Below, one piece after another: positions 17,482 to 24,626 of a stretch of DNA of 33,523 nucleotides. Origin of the DNA: an uncultured Sulfuricurvum sp. (GTDB taxonomy: Bacteria > Campylobacterota > Campylobacteria > Campylobacterales > Sulfurimonadaceae); the NCBI RefSeq assembly GCF_937936435.1, contig NZ_CALDDG010000082.1:1-33523 (forward strand), given 5' to 3'. A model generated the notes under the pieces. It was not told where the DNA came from and ran no database searches. It was given only the letters and a program-made list of their open reading frames with translations. Position numbers and translations under genes: made by a program. Each line of letters starts with the position of its first letter. The first letter of the stretch is position 1.

Positions 17482-18450
17482 TTATTGCTCAATACTCTCA
17501 TTTACCAATGAACTTATTTGCATCACCGAAATACTATTCATGCATTCATGTTGAGTTGGACATTTTGATTTATAGCACGGTTGACAACTTAAACGCAGGT
17601 CTGACACAACATATTTATGTTTTCCGTAATATCCTCCAAAAGCGACACAATGTTTGATATCCGTTGAACCAAATATTGTCAATGTATTTGTCCCCACAGC
17701 TGCTGCCAAATGCGCCGGACCACTGTCATTGCATACCAAAAGATCGACGGAAGCTAAAAGTCCTTTCAACTGTGACAAATTAGTCTTATCGATCATATTG
17801 ATACTTTGAGGGAAAGCTTTTTCTATTTCTTTTCCTATAGGTTGTTCCAAAGCAGATCCTATTAGAACTACAATATATCCTGCACTCAACAATTTACCTG
17901 TTAACTCTAAATAATATTGATCACCCCATTTTTTACTTTCCCACCGTTCACTTGCACCCGGTGCCAAAGCAACAACTTTTTTTTGTTGACCACTCCATGG
18001 AAATATTGTAGAAATATAGGGAAGTGAAATTGTCGAGTTCGATTGAAAAAACATTTCAACTTCTTTACGATCGTATCCCAAATCAATGAGAATATCTTTA
18101 TGCGATTTTACTTTTGGCTTTATATAAAAATACTTCTGTAACATAGATGCTGATTGATTAATAAGTTTTCGTTTCTTTGAGAAAAGTGTTATCCAATGAG
18201 ACGGTCTTGTACACTGCAAATTTATAATAAGGTCATACTCGTTTTTTCTAAGTAATCGCAATCTTTCTCTGAAATTTTTCCCAACTATATACTCATCAAA
18301 ATAATTCGTATCCTGGTAAACTCCTTTTCCGAGATTCGATGTCAGTAACGTCAAGTGCTCTTCTTTAAAAAAATGCCTATAAGCCCGAAAAGCAACTTCT
18401 AAGGTTATAAGATCACCCAGTGATGAAAAACGTATCAATAAAATCTTCAT
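17482..18450 (-). CDS. GT9 heptosyltransferase-like glycosyltransferase
   Basis: A 322-aa GT9 protein. It starts 'MKILLIRFSSLGDLITLEV' and has 'VALAPGASERWESKKW' (about 168-183) and 'CNDSGPAHLAAAVGTNTLTI' for donor binding. Near the C-terminus is a cysteine cluster C-x2-C-x4-C-x5-C in 'SCQPCYKSKCPTQHEC', shared with the GT9 at 19512-20612 and common in the family. GGAAG lies 8 nt before the ATG. A 63-bp AT-rich gap separates it from the CgeB-like gene upstream and could hold a weak internal promoter. Composition is AT-rich, matching waaL rather than the genes to the right. Confidence 0.88.
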   Translation of the reverse strand: MKILLIRFSSLGDLITLEVAFRAYRHFFKEEHLTLLTSNLGKGVYQDTNYFDEYIVGKNFRERLRLLRKNEYDLIINLQCTRPSHWITLFSKKRKLINQSASMLQKYFYIKPKVKSHKDILIDLGYDRKEVEMFFQSNSTISLPYISTIFPWSGQQKKVVALAPGASERWESKKWGDQYYLELTGKLLSAGYIVVLIGSALEQPIGKEIEKAFPQSINMIDKTNLSQLKGLLASVDLLVCNDSGPAHLAAAVGTNTLTIFGSTDIKHCVAFGGYYGKHKYVVSDLRLSCQPCYKSKCPTQHECMNSISVMQISSLVNESIEQ

Positions 18451-18513
18451 TTATAATGCTTCCTAACCAAAAAATCTTCCTTTATATACAATAATTTTTT
18501 ATTTTAGAATAAA

Positions 18514-19515
18514 TCAATCATACTCTTCAGAAGTCATTGCATTATAAATCACATCAAGAAAACGTTGAGTTACATATGAATTTTCAAAATACTTTTGGCT
18601 TCTTTCCCATCCTCGTTTGGCTATAGAAGCTCCTTCATCGGGATGTCCGTGATAATAACGAATTTTAGAGACGAGATCATCCAGATCATCGAAATAAACG
18701 ATTTCATCTTCCTTATACAATGCTTCGTATCCGGGGATACGCGGCGTAAACGTCAGTACACCGTTCCCGGTCAAATGGGCTATCCGGTCCGAGCTGTACA
18801 GCTCCACATCGTTACGGCGGCTGTAATTAAGACCCATTCGTGCCTGAGACAGCGTCTGCATATACTCCGCACCGAAAATACGCGGCTGTCCCAGACATCC
18901 GGCAAAACGGGTATTAAGCCCTGAAAGCTGCTCGGATAAAGAGGATAAAAAAGCCTGACGGACAGGATCTTTATAATCCGTGCCGCAAAACAGGAAATCA
19001 ATCGGCAAGTCACTCTGTTCAAAATTGCGGTAAACATCGATTGAGGGGTCGACGATATTCGGGAAAAAAGCGACCTTGGTCGTAGGGGATGTGAATCTCT
19101 CCAGCCACTCTCCTCCCGTGGTCAAAAACAATGCGTCGATTTCAGCGATTTTTCCTTCGATATTGATTACGTTGCGTTCGTTAAACATTGCATCGATAAA
19201 CCACATCGCAATTTTGATCGACGGTAACATTTTCCGGATTTCGCACAGCGTCTCCAACGTGATAAGCTCCGCATGCGCCATCAGAAGCAAATCGGGACGG
19301 ATGTTGCGGCATGTCTCGATCAGCCGTTTATTCGTTTTGCCGGCACCCCATTTCTTCGAACCAAAAAGCGTGGCGCATCGCGCCGTATCACGGTAGCTAA
19401 ATGGGTAGACAAAATGGCCGTTGCGAACCAGTCCCTGATGGATTTTATAATCGGTGGCGTAATAGCTCTGTCCGTCTTTGAGGTAGTTGTAACTGGCGAC
19501 ATGAACGATCTTCAT
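18514..19515 (-). CDS. CgeB-like glycosyltransferase (GT4-type, Glyco_trans_1_2)
   Basis: A 333-aa protein starting 'MKIVHVASYNYLKDGQ'. It has a GT-B layout with 'DLLLMAHAELIT', 'IAMWFIDAMFNE' and a C-terminal 'YSSDRIAHLTGNGVLTFTPR' region typical of CgeB/Glyco_trans_1_2 enzymes. The donor and acceptor are unknown; lying between two GT9 genes it probably decorates the LPS core. The start at 19515 makes a 4-bp ATGA overlap with the upstream GT9; longer in-frame starts would run into that gene. The final ~60 codons (below about 18700) switch to AT-rich sequence while the rest is near 55% GC, suggesting a recombination joint inside the gene. Confidence 0.75.
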   Translation of the reverse strand: MKIVHVASYNYLKDGQSYYATDYKIHQGLVRNGHFVYPFSYRDTARCATLFGSKKWGAGKTNKRLIETCRNIRPDLLLMAHAELITLETLCEIRKMLPSIKIAMWFIDAMFNERNVINIEGKIAEIDALFLTTGGEWLERFTSPTTKVAFFPNIVDPSIDVYRNFEQSDLPIDFLFCGTDYKDPVRQAFLSSLSEQLSGLNTRFAGCLGQPRIFGAEYMQTLSQARMGLNYSRRNDVELYSSDRIAHLTGNGVLTFTPRIPGYEALYKEDEIVYFDDLDDLVSKIRYYHGHPDEGASIAKRGWERSQKYFENSYVTQRFLDVIYNAMTSEEYD

Positions 19516-20612
19516 AGTTTTCCCCCGATAATCTCTAATAATCTTCTCTCGACTGCGACGGGATCGATCTGCTTCATACAAATATTATCGTCACACTTTT
19601 TGCGAAAGCATCCGGCACATTCGACCATGTTCATCACGACGTAATTGCCTTCGCTCGGCGGAAACCATTTCGATGAAAGCTGACGAGGGCTGAACATCGC
19701 GACGAGAGGTGTTTTCACCGCATACGCCAAATGCATGGCACCGGTATCATGGCAGATTGCACCTGTACATAACTGTAAAAAACCTGCACTTTGTGCGATC
19801 GAAAACGCTCCGCAAAAATTGTAGCCGTATTCCAAGCCCTCTACGATGGTGTTTGCACGCTCTTTCTCCTGATCGCCTCCGATCACGGCAATCGCAAACC
19901 CTTTTTCATGTAATGACTGTGCAAGTTTCTGCCACGACTCCAGCGGCCACATATTGGCCGGAACATTCGTCCCGATCACCAGAGCGATCACTTTTTTCCC
20001 CTCAAAACAGTGCAAAGCTTCCGATCCCGGAGACTCCGTTTTGATCGGGTACTCTATCTCTCCTACGATGCCGTTGCGTGCCATGTTCCGGACGAACCGA
20101 TCACTCTCTCTCAGCGGCGGGTAGAACATCAGCTGCTCTTTGGCAAAGAGCTTCGTCATCCCCTCATCCCATCCGAAACCGCTTCGAATACCGAGTACGA
20201 AGCGGGTAATCAGCATATTTCGAAGCGTTTTAATCAAACCGTAATTTTGGGGAATTTCAATATAGAGGTCGTAATTCCCGTGCTTCAAGGTTTGAATTCC
20301 GCTTTTACGGCTCTTTTTATCGATCAGGTGGACGGCCTCGAAAATCCCCTCTTTGATAATCACCGATAGATTCAATGCGGTAGCGTAAGTCGTCACGAAC
20401 TCCATCCTCGCATCCGGGTAGCGTTTTCGGATCAATGAGATTGCCGGCAATGCCACAATCGAATCGCCGAAGGTTCCGATACGGTGGACAAGAATTTTCT
20501 TAGGATCAGTGCTGGGAGCGAACAGACATTTTTGAACCGTGTTAATTACCGCATGGCGTATTCCAAGCAACACTTTTACATAGCCGATTTTCAGACTTTG
20601 GATCAAGGTCAT
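19512..20612 (-). CDS. GT9 heptosyltransferase-like glycosyltransferase
   Basis: A 366-aa GT9 enzyme with an amphipathic N-terminal extension of about 38 residues before the usual 'KILVHRIGTFGDSIVALPA'. Donor-site motifs 'VIALVIGTNVPANMWPLESW' and 'CHDTGAMHLAYAVKTPLVAMF' are present. The C-terminal cysteine cluster C-x2-C-x4-C-x4-C in 'ECAGCFRKKCDDNICM' resembles that of the GT9 at 17482-18450. Both ends overlap neighbours by 4 bp (20609-20612 and 19512-19515), so it is embedded in the minus-strand operon. It is probably a core heptosyltransferase or related sugar transferase. Confidence 0.87.
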   Translation of the reverse strand: MTLIQSLKIGYVKVLLGIRHAVINTVQKCLFAPSTDPKKILVHRIGTFGDSIVALPAISLIRKRYPDARMEFVTTYATALNLSVIIKEGIFEAVHLIDKKSRKSGIQTLKHGNYDLYIEIPQNYGLIKTLRNMLITRFVLGIRSGFGWDEGMTKLFAKEQLMFYPPLRESDRFVRNMARNGIVGEIEYPIKTESPGSEALHCFEGKKVIALVIGTNVPANMWPLESWQKLAQSLHEKGFAIAVIGGDQEKERANTIVEGLEYGYNFCGAFSIAQSAGFLQLCTGAICHDTGAMHLAYAVKTPLVAMFSPRQLSSKWFPPSEGNYVVMNMVECAGCFRKKCDDNICMKQIDPVAVERRLLEIIGGKL

Positions 20613-21697
20613 CGCTTCATCTCCTGATAAACGGCGACCGTTTTATCCACCATCTGTCGTAGTGAAAAATGTTCCTGAATATATTCTCTTCCCTCGCAAT
20701 GCAATCTGCTCGCATCGATCATGCGTTCAGCCAAAATCCCAATCTCTCCGACAGGGACGAAATAGCCGTCTACCCCTTCTCGTATGATATCGAGCACGCC
20801 ACCATGATTAGTCGCGATCACGGGGGTATTCATCGCGATTGCTTCGGCGACGCTGCGGCCGAAACTCTCCGGTTTTTTCGAAGTACTGACGACGACATCG
20901 CTCAGCGCGTAGATCTCTGCCACGTTGCTCTGCGATCCCGTAAATACAACCTCATCCGACAAATTCAATTCTCGGACCAATCCGTTTAAAAGATCAAAAT
21001 ACCCCTCTTTGTCCCCGCGCACCCCGCCGACGATCAATGCTTTGACCTCCGGCTTAGTCTGTTTGACAATGCCGATAGCCCGAATAAACGTTTCGAGATC
21101 TTTGAGTTGGGTAATCCGTCCGACGATAGAGACGACAAAACGGCCATTCAGACCGTATTGAGCGGAAAAGTTGCTCATGAAAACCCTCTCCAGATTTTCC
21201 GGATTAAATTTTTCCAAATCGATCCCGCGCGGTATGACGACGATCTTTGTATCGGGTGTTTGGTAGTGTTTTTGGATATAGGTTTTGATCGCACCGCTGA
21301 CACAAATAACCTTGTCTCCCATACTCATAATACGACTATAGGGGCTGACGCTGTTAAAACCGTGGACGGTAGTTACAAAAGGGATATGCAGCGTTTGATT
21401 GGCCAGATACGCCAGCCATGCCGGAACGCGGCTGCGTGCATGCACAATATCGGGTTGCAGTTCTTTAAGGAGCCTACGCAATTTCACCATTCGGGATAAT
21501 GCCGTAAACGGGTTTTTACTGCAAACGTCCAATCGAATGTGACGACCGCCGTCCGTTTCGATCTGCGAAACCAACGTACCGCCGTTACTGATAACGATAC
21601 TCTCATCTCCCCGGATCACCAGTTCGCGGCTAAGCTCTACGGTTCCCCGTTCCACTCCCCCTTCGTTAAGTTCGGGCAGAAGCTGAACGATTCGCAT
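20609..21697 (-). CDS. GT4 glycosyltransferase
   Basis: A 362-aa retaining GT-B enzyme. It starts 'MRIVQLLPELNEGGVERGT', typical of LPS-core GT4 proteins. 'VSIVGRITQLKDLETFIRAI' marks the donor-binding domain, and 'PESFGRSVAEAIAMNTPVIA' holds the EX7E pair. The ATG at 21697 is preceded very closely by AAGAGGT and matches the family start; a GTG at 21715 would add six residues and overlap the dehydrogenase gene by 13 bp. Sugar specificity is unknown. It lies 5 bp after the dehydrogenase stop, so a uronic-acid-type donor made by that enzyme is possible. Confidence 0.86.
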   Translation of the reverse strand: MRIVQLLPELNEGGVERGTVELSRELVIRGDESIVISNGGTLVSQIETDGGRHIRLDVCSKNPFTALSRMVKLRRLLKELQPDIVHARSRVPAWLAYLANQTLHIPFVTTVHGFNSVSPYSRIMSMGDKVICVSGAIKTYIQKHYQTPDTKIVVIPRGIDLEKFNPENLERVFMSNFSAQYGLNGRFVVSIVGRITQLKDLETFIRAIGIVKQTKPEVKALIVGGVRGDKEGYFDLLNGLVRELNLSDEVVFTGSQSNVAEIYALSDVVVSTSKKPESFGRSVAEAIAMNTPVIATNHGGVLDIIREGVDGYFVPVGEIGILAERMIDASRLHCEGREYIQEHFSLRQMVDKTVAVYQEMKR

Positions 21698-21702
21698 ACC
21701 TC

Positions 21703-22971
21703 TTAGAGTCTCCACGTCGGGTTTTCAACGATCCCTTTGACATCCATAATGACGGGTTGCCCTTCTTGAAGTGCTTCCAATTGACTTTGGGATATTTCTT
21801 TGAACTGATGGTGCGCCACAGCTAAGATAACGGCAGCGTAACGCTGATTCGATGCAAAAGGATCAGCACTGATCGAGAATCCGTAATGGTGTTTAAATTC
21901 GGCATTGTCTACCCACGGATCGAAAATATCCACCGAACATCCGTACTCTTGCAGCTCATCGACGATATCGATCACTTTGGTATTGCGAATATCGGGGCAA
22001 TCTTCTTTAAAAGTGACCCCAAGAATCAAAATACGGGCATCTTTGATCACTTTTCCCGCTTTGATCATCTCTTTGATCGTTTTTTCAGCGATGTATTTGC
22101 TCATCCCGTTGTTGATCTGACGCGCCCCTAAAATCAGATTCGGACGATACCCGAGTTCTTCGGCTTTGTGCGTAAGATAGTATGGATCGACCCCGATGCA
22201 ATGTCCTCCGACTAAACCGGGACGCAGTTTAATAAAGTTCCATTTGGTCGCTGCCGCTTCAATAACCTCGTTCGTATCGATTCCCATCGTATCAAAGATC
22301 AAAGCCAATTCGTTGATAAGAGCGATATTGACGTCGCGCTGGGTATTTTCGATCACTTTGCTCGCTTCTGCAACCTTGATACTGGAAGCTTTGTGGGTTC
22401 CGGCCACAATAATGCTCCGATAGAGTTCATCTACCCGTTCGGCTATCGCCGGAGTTGAACCGCTGGTAACTTTCAGGATTTTCGTCACCGTATGTTCTTT
22501 GTCGCCCGGATTGATCCGTTCCGGTGAATAACCGCAGTAAAAATCGCGGTTAAAGATCAACCCAGATACTTTCTCGAGAATAGGGACGCACACCTCTTCC
22601 GTCACACCCGGATAGACCGTACTTTCATAGATAACGATATCTTCTTTCGCCAAAACTTTTCCGACACTCTCGGATGATTTTTGCAACGGCGTCAGATCGG
22701 GACGGTTCGAACTGTCGATAGGAGTCGGTACGGTAACGATATAAATATTGCATTTGCGAATATCTTCCAGATTGGTCGTGAACGTCAGTGATTCTTGCAC
22801 CGCCGTCAGTTCGTGGGACTCCAACTCCAATGTGGCGTCATGCCCGCTTCGAAGTTCTGCTACGCGCGCTTCGTTGATGTCAAAACCGACGACATCGTAT
22901 TTTTTTGCGAATGCGGCAGCCAGAGGAAGCCCCACATACCCTAATCCGACGATACATATTTTATCTTTCAT
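21703..22971 (-). CDS. UDP-N-acetylhexosamine 6-dehydrogenase (TviB/WbpO-like)
   Basis: A 422-aa nucleotide-sugar 6-dehydrogenase that oxidises C6 twice with NAD+ to give a UDP-hexuronic acid. It has 'GLGYVGLPLA' (9-18) for NAD binding, 'YESTVYPGVTE' (116-126), 'YSPERINPGD' (148-157) and the active-site cysteine C258 in 'GGHCIGVDPYY'. The 'ERINPGDKEH' form is typical of the UDP-GlcNAc/GalNAc branch (TviB, WbpO) rather than UDP-glucose dehydrogenase. The ATG at 22971 has AGGT about 10 nt upstream; an ATG at 22980 lies too close to it. The product could enter core or O-antigen as HexNAcA. It is followed within 5 bp by a GT4. Confidence 0.9.
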   Translation of the reverse strand: MKDKICIVGLGYVGLPLAAAFAKKYDVVGFDINEARVAELRSGHDATLELESHELTAVQESLTFTTNLEDIRKCNIYIVTVPTPIDSSNRPDLTPLQKSSESVGKVLAKEDIVIYESTVYPGVTEEVCVPILEKVSGLIFNRDFYCGYSPERINPGDKEHTVTKILKVTSGSTPAIAERVDELYRSIIVAGTHKASSIKVAEASKVIENTQRDVNIALINELALIFDTMGIDTNEVIEAAATKWNFIKLRPGLVGGHCIGVDPYYLTHKAEELGYRPNLILGARQINNGMSKYIAEKTIKEMIKAGKVIKDARILILGVTFKEDCPDIRNTKVIDIVDELQEYGCSVDIFDPWVDNAEFKHHYGFSISADPFASNQRYAAVILAVAHHQFKEISQSQLEALQEGQPVIMDVKGIVENPTWRL

Positions 22972-23022
22972 ACTTATCATTACCTGTCATTAATTATCTA
23001 ATTATACCCAAATCCGGGGGGA

Positions 23023-23913
23023 CTAAAACCCCGCTTTTCGGAGAATCTCCCGAAAAGCGATTTTACGGTTCGCCTGAGCAAATGTCCCGTCATATACATG
23101 AAGATATCCCTCTTCTTCCAATCTTCCGACCAATCTGGAGAACTTATTCTCCCCTTTTCCTTCCAGCGGAAGCACTTCGATGTACGCATTGCCGTAACTG
23201 ACGGCTTCCGAAATCATCGACGTCGAATCTTGAGTGATGAAAACACGTTCGCACTGATCGAGGAAATCGGGTATCGGATTGACGGGATTGCAGGAGTAGA
23301 TCACCTGATAGCCGAAAGTAAAACGTTCCAAAAGAGCTTCGACCTCTTTTGAAGTTCGAGGAGAGGTCGTTACGGCAAAAAAATATCCCTCAAATGCATC
23401 GATTATCGCCCGTAATTGCGTTTCCAATCGATCTGCCTGAAGGTGAAACACACTGTTGTCGCCGCCAATCACGATCCCGATAGAGGGAGAAGAAGCACGA
23501 AATAAACCTGCCGGAGAGATGAAACTGAAATTTGCCGCGATAGGGATGATATTTGCCGCCGAGGGAGGAGTATCGTGTTCTTGCGCGAAAATGACATCGC
23601 AATCATAACGATATCCCCTCGGCAACATCATACTGACCGATTTCGCCCCAAGTTTTCGAGAAAGTACTTTCAGCGGATAAGCACTCGTCGATCCTGCCGC
23701 AACGACGACGTCAAACACCCCTTCGGGAACCGTACATTCGAACAATGCGTCGCTGTAGATGCCCATCTTGTCGAACAGATAGCTCAGTGCTTTTAAAAAA
23801 CGCTTCGGATAGCGCACATTTGCCACCGTATACTCGGCATTCAGCAATTTTGCAAACGCGAGGCACTGATTCAAATGCCCCGCTCTGCTGTCGTTCAGAA
23901 CTAATATTTTCAT
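23023..23913 (-). CDS. ELM1/GtrOC1-family putative glycosyltransferase
   Basis: A 296-aa protein starting 'MKILVLNDSRAGHLNQCLAFA', the 'DxRAGHxNQ' opening of the ELM1 family (PF06258). It also has 'VVVAAGSTSAYPL', 'IGIVIGGDNSVFHL' in place of the usual GG-x-S/N loop, and 'VFITQDSTSMISEAVSYG'. Family members have a GT-B-like fold, and bacterial ones sit in LPS gene clusters; the reaction is not established. It is the first gene of the minus-strand core run, 51 bp before the dehydrogenase. The ATG at 23913 has AAGGGTGA upstream; the preceding TTG is not needed. Confidence 0.8.
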   Translation of the reverse strand: MKILVLNDSRAGHLNQCLAFAKLLNAEYTVANVRYPKRFLKALSYLFDKMGIYSDALFECTVPEGVFDVVVAAGSTSAYPLKVLSRKLGAKSVSMMLPRGYRYDCDVIFAQEHDTPPSAANIIPIAANFSFISPAGLFRASSPSIGIVIGGDNSVFHLQADRLETQLRAIIDAFEGYFFAVTTSPRTSKEVEALLERFTFGYQVIYSCNPVNPIPDFLDQCERVFITQDSTSMISEAVSYGNAYIEVLPLEGKGENKFSRLVGRLEEEGYLHVYDGTFAQANRKIAFREILRKAGF

Positions 23914-23937
23914 CAAAAATCACCCTTTATATCAATA

Positions 23938-23943
23938 ATTATA
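23938..23943 (-). promoter_or_regulatory. Candidate -10 box (TATAAT) for the minus-strand LPS core operon
   Basis: Minus-strand TATAAT lies about 25 nt before the ELM1-like ATG, leaving a short leader that contains AAGGGTGA (23921-23928). All seven genes from 23913 to 16293 could be read from here. Confidence 0.55.
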
Positions 23944-24025
23944 TCGATATTTTTGTGAGCTTCTGCTCCGTAAAAAAATTTGATTTTCTTGTGATGATGT
24001 TAGAGTCATTTAAGATTGCTAAGAC

Positions 24026-24031
24026 TATAAT
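24026..24031 (+). promoter_or_regulatory. -10 box (TATAAT) of the cytochrome c553 gene
   Basis: A consensus TATAAT 29 nt before the ATG, diverging from the ELM1-like promoter. GGAGA at 24050-24054 is the ribosome site. There is no clear -35. Confidence 0.6.
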
Positions 24032-24060
24032 GGTGCCGAAATTTTAAACGGAGATAAAGA

Positions 24061-24357
24061 ATGAAAAAAATTGCTCTTGCAATGTTGTTCGCTGGTGTTT
24101 CATTGATGGCTGCTGATGGAAAAGCTCTTACTGCAAAATGTGCTGCATGTCATGGTGCATCTTTTGAAAAACAAGCTCTTGGTAAATCAAATGTCGTAAA
24201 AGGTCAATCTGCTGCTGCGATTGAAAAATCACTTCAAGGTTACAAAGCTGGTACTCAAAATACTCACGGTATGGGTGCATTAATGAAAGGTCAAGTTGCT
24301 TCTATGTCAGATGCTGATATCAAAGCAATCGCTGCTTACGTAGCAGGTCTTAAATAA
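24061..24357 (+). CDS. Periplasmic cytochrome c553 (class I c-type)
   Basis: A 98-aa precursor. A signal peptide ('MKKIALAMLFAGVSLMAA') is followed by an ~80-residue monoheme domain. The heme site is 'CAACH' (C27, C30, H31), and a Met in 'HGMGALMKGQV' is the likely sixth ligand. The C-terminal 'MSDADIKAIAAYVAGLK' helix is typical. It should carry electrons in the periplasm, probably to the cbb3 oxidase whose maturation genes ccoI/ccoS lie next door in convergent orientation. Codon choice is strongly biased to GCT, GGT and AAA compared with its neighbours, as in highly expressed genes. It is followed by a clear terminator hairpin. Confidence 0.95.
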   Translation: MKKIALAMLFAGVSLMAADGKALTAKCAACHGASFEKQALGKSNVVKGQSAAAIEKSLQGYKAGTQNTHGMGALMKGQVASMSDADIKAIAAYVAGLK

Positions 24358-24363
24358 TACCTC

Positions 24364-24385
24364 GCTTACCGCGTATGCGGTAAGC
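24364..24385. terminator. Bidirectional terminator hairpin between cytochrome c553 and ccoS
   Basis: A perfect 9-bp inverted repeat, GCTTACCGC / GCGGTAAGC, with a 4-nt GTAT loop, lies between two convergent genes. The downstream T-tract is weak on both strands (CCTTCTT on plus), so termination may be partial. Confidence 0.75.
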
Positions 24386-24394
24386 CCTTCTTGA

Positions 24395-24616
24395 CTATTC
24401 CGGTCGATATTCCTCTTTTTTCGTATGAGACTGTTGTTTACGCTGTTGTTCCGCAGCATCATTGAGTTCGCTCTCATCATCATATAATACCTGATTCATC
24501 ATCTTTTTCTCGTCATCAAACTGACCGTTTTTAATTCCCCATAAAAATGCGCTTAATGCGATAGCCCCTAAAAACAACGATGCTCCAAGCATCATAGCGA
24601 TAACCCAGCTGTCCAC
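24395..24616 (-). CDS. ccoS: cbb3-type cytochrome oxidase assembly protein CcoS
   Basis: A 73-aa protein with one N-terminal membrane helix ('WVIAMMLGASLFLGAIALSA'), then 'FLWGIKNGQFDD', the CcoS hallmark, and a charged cytoplasmic tail that is longer than usual and rich in Gln, Lys and Glu. CcoS is needed for heme/copper loading of cbb3 oxidase. It is 10 bp downstream of ccoI on the same strand, the usual order. Confidence 0.93.
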   Translation of the reverse strand: MDSWVIAMMLGASLFLGAIALSAFLWGIKNGQFDDEKKMMNQVLYDDESELNDAAEQQRKQQSHTKKEEYRPE

Positions 24617-24626
24617 ATAATCCCCT

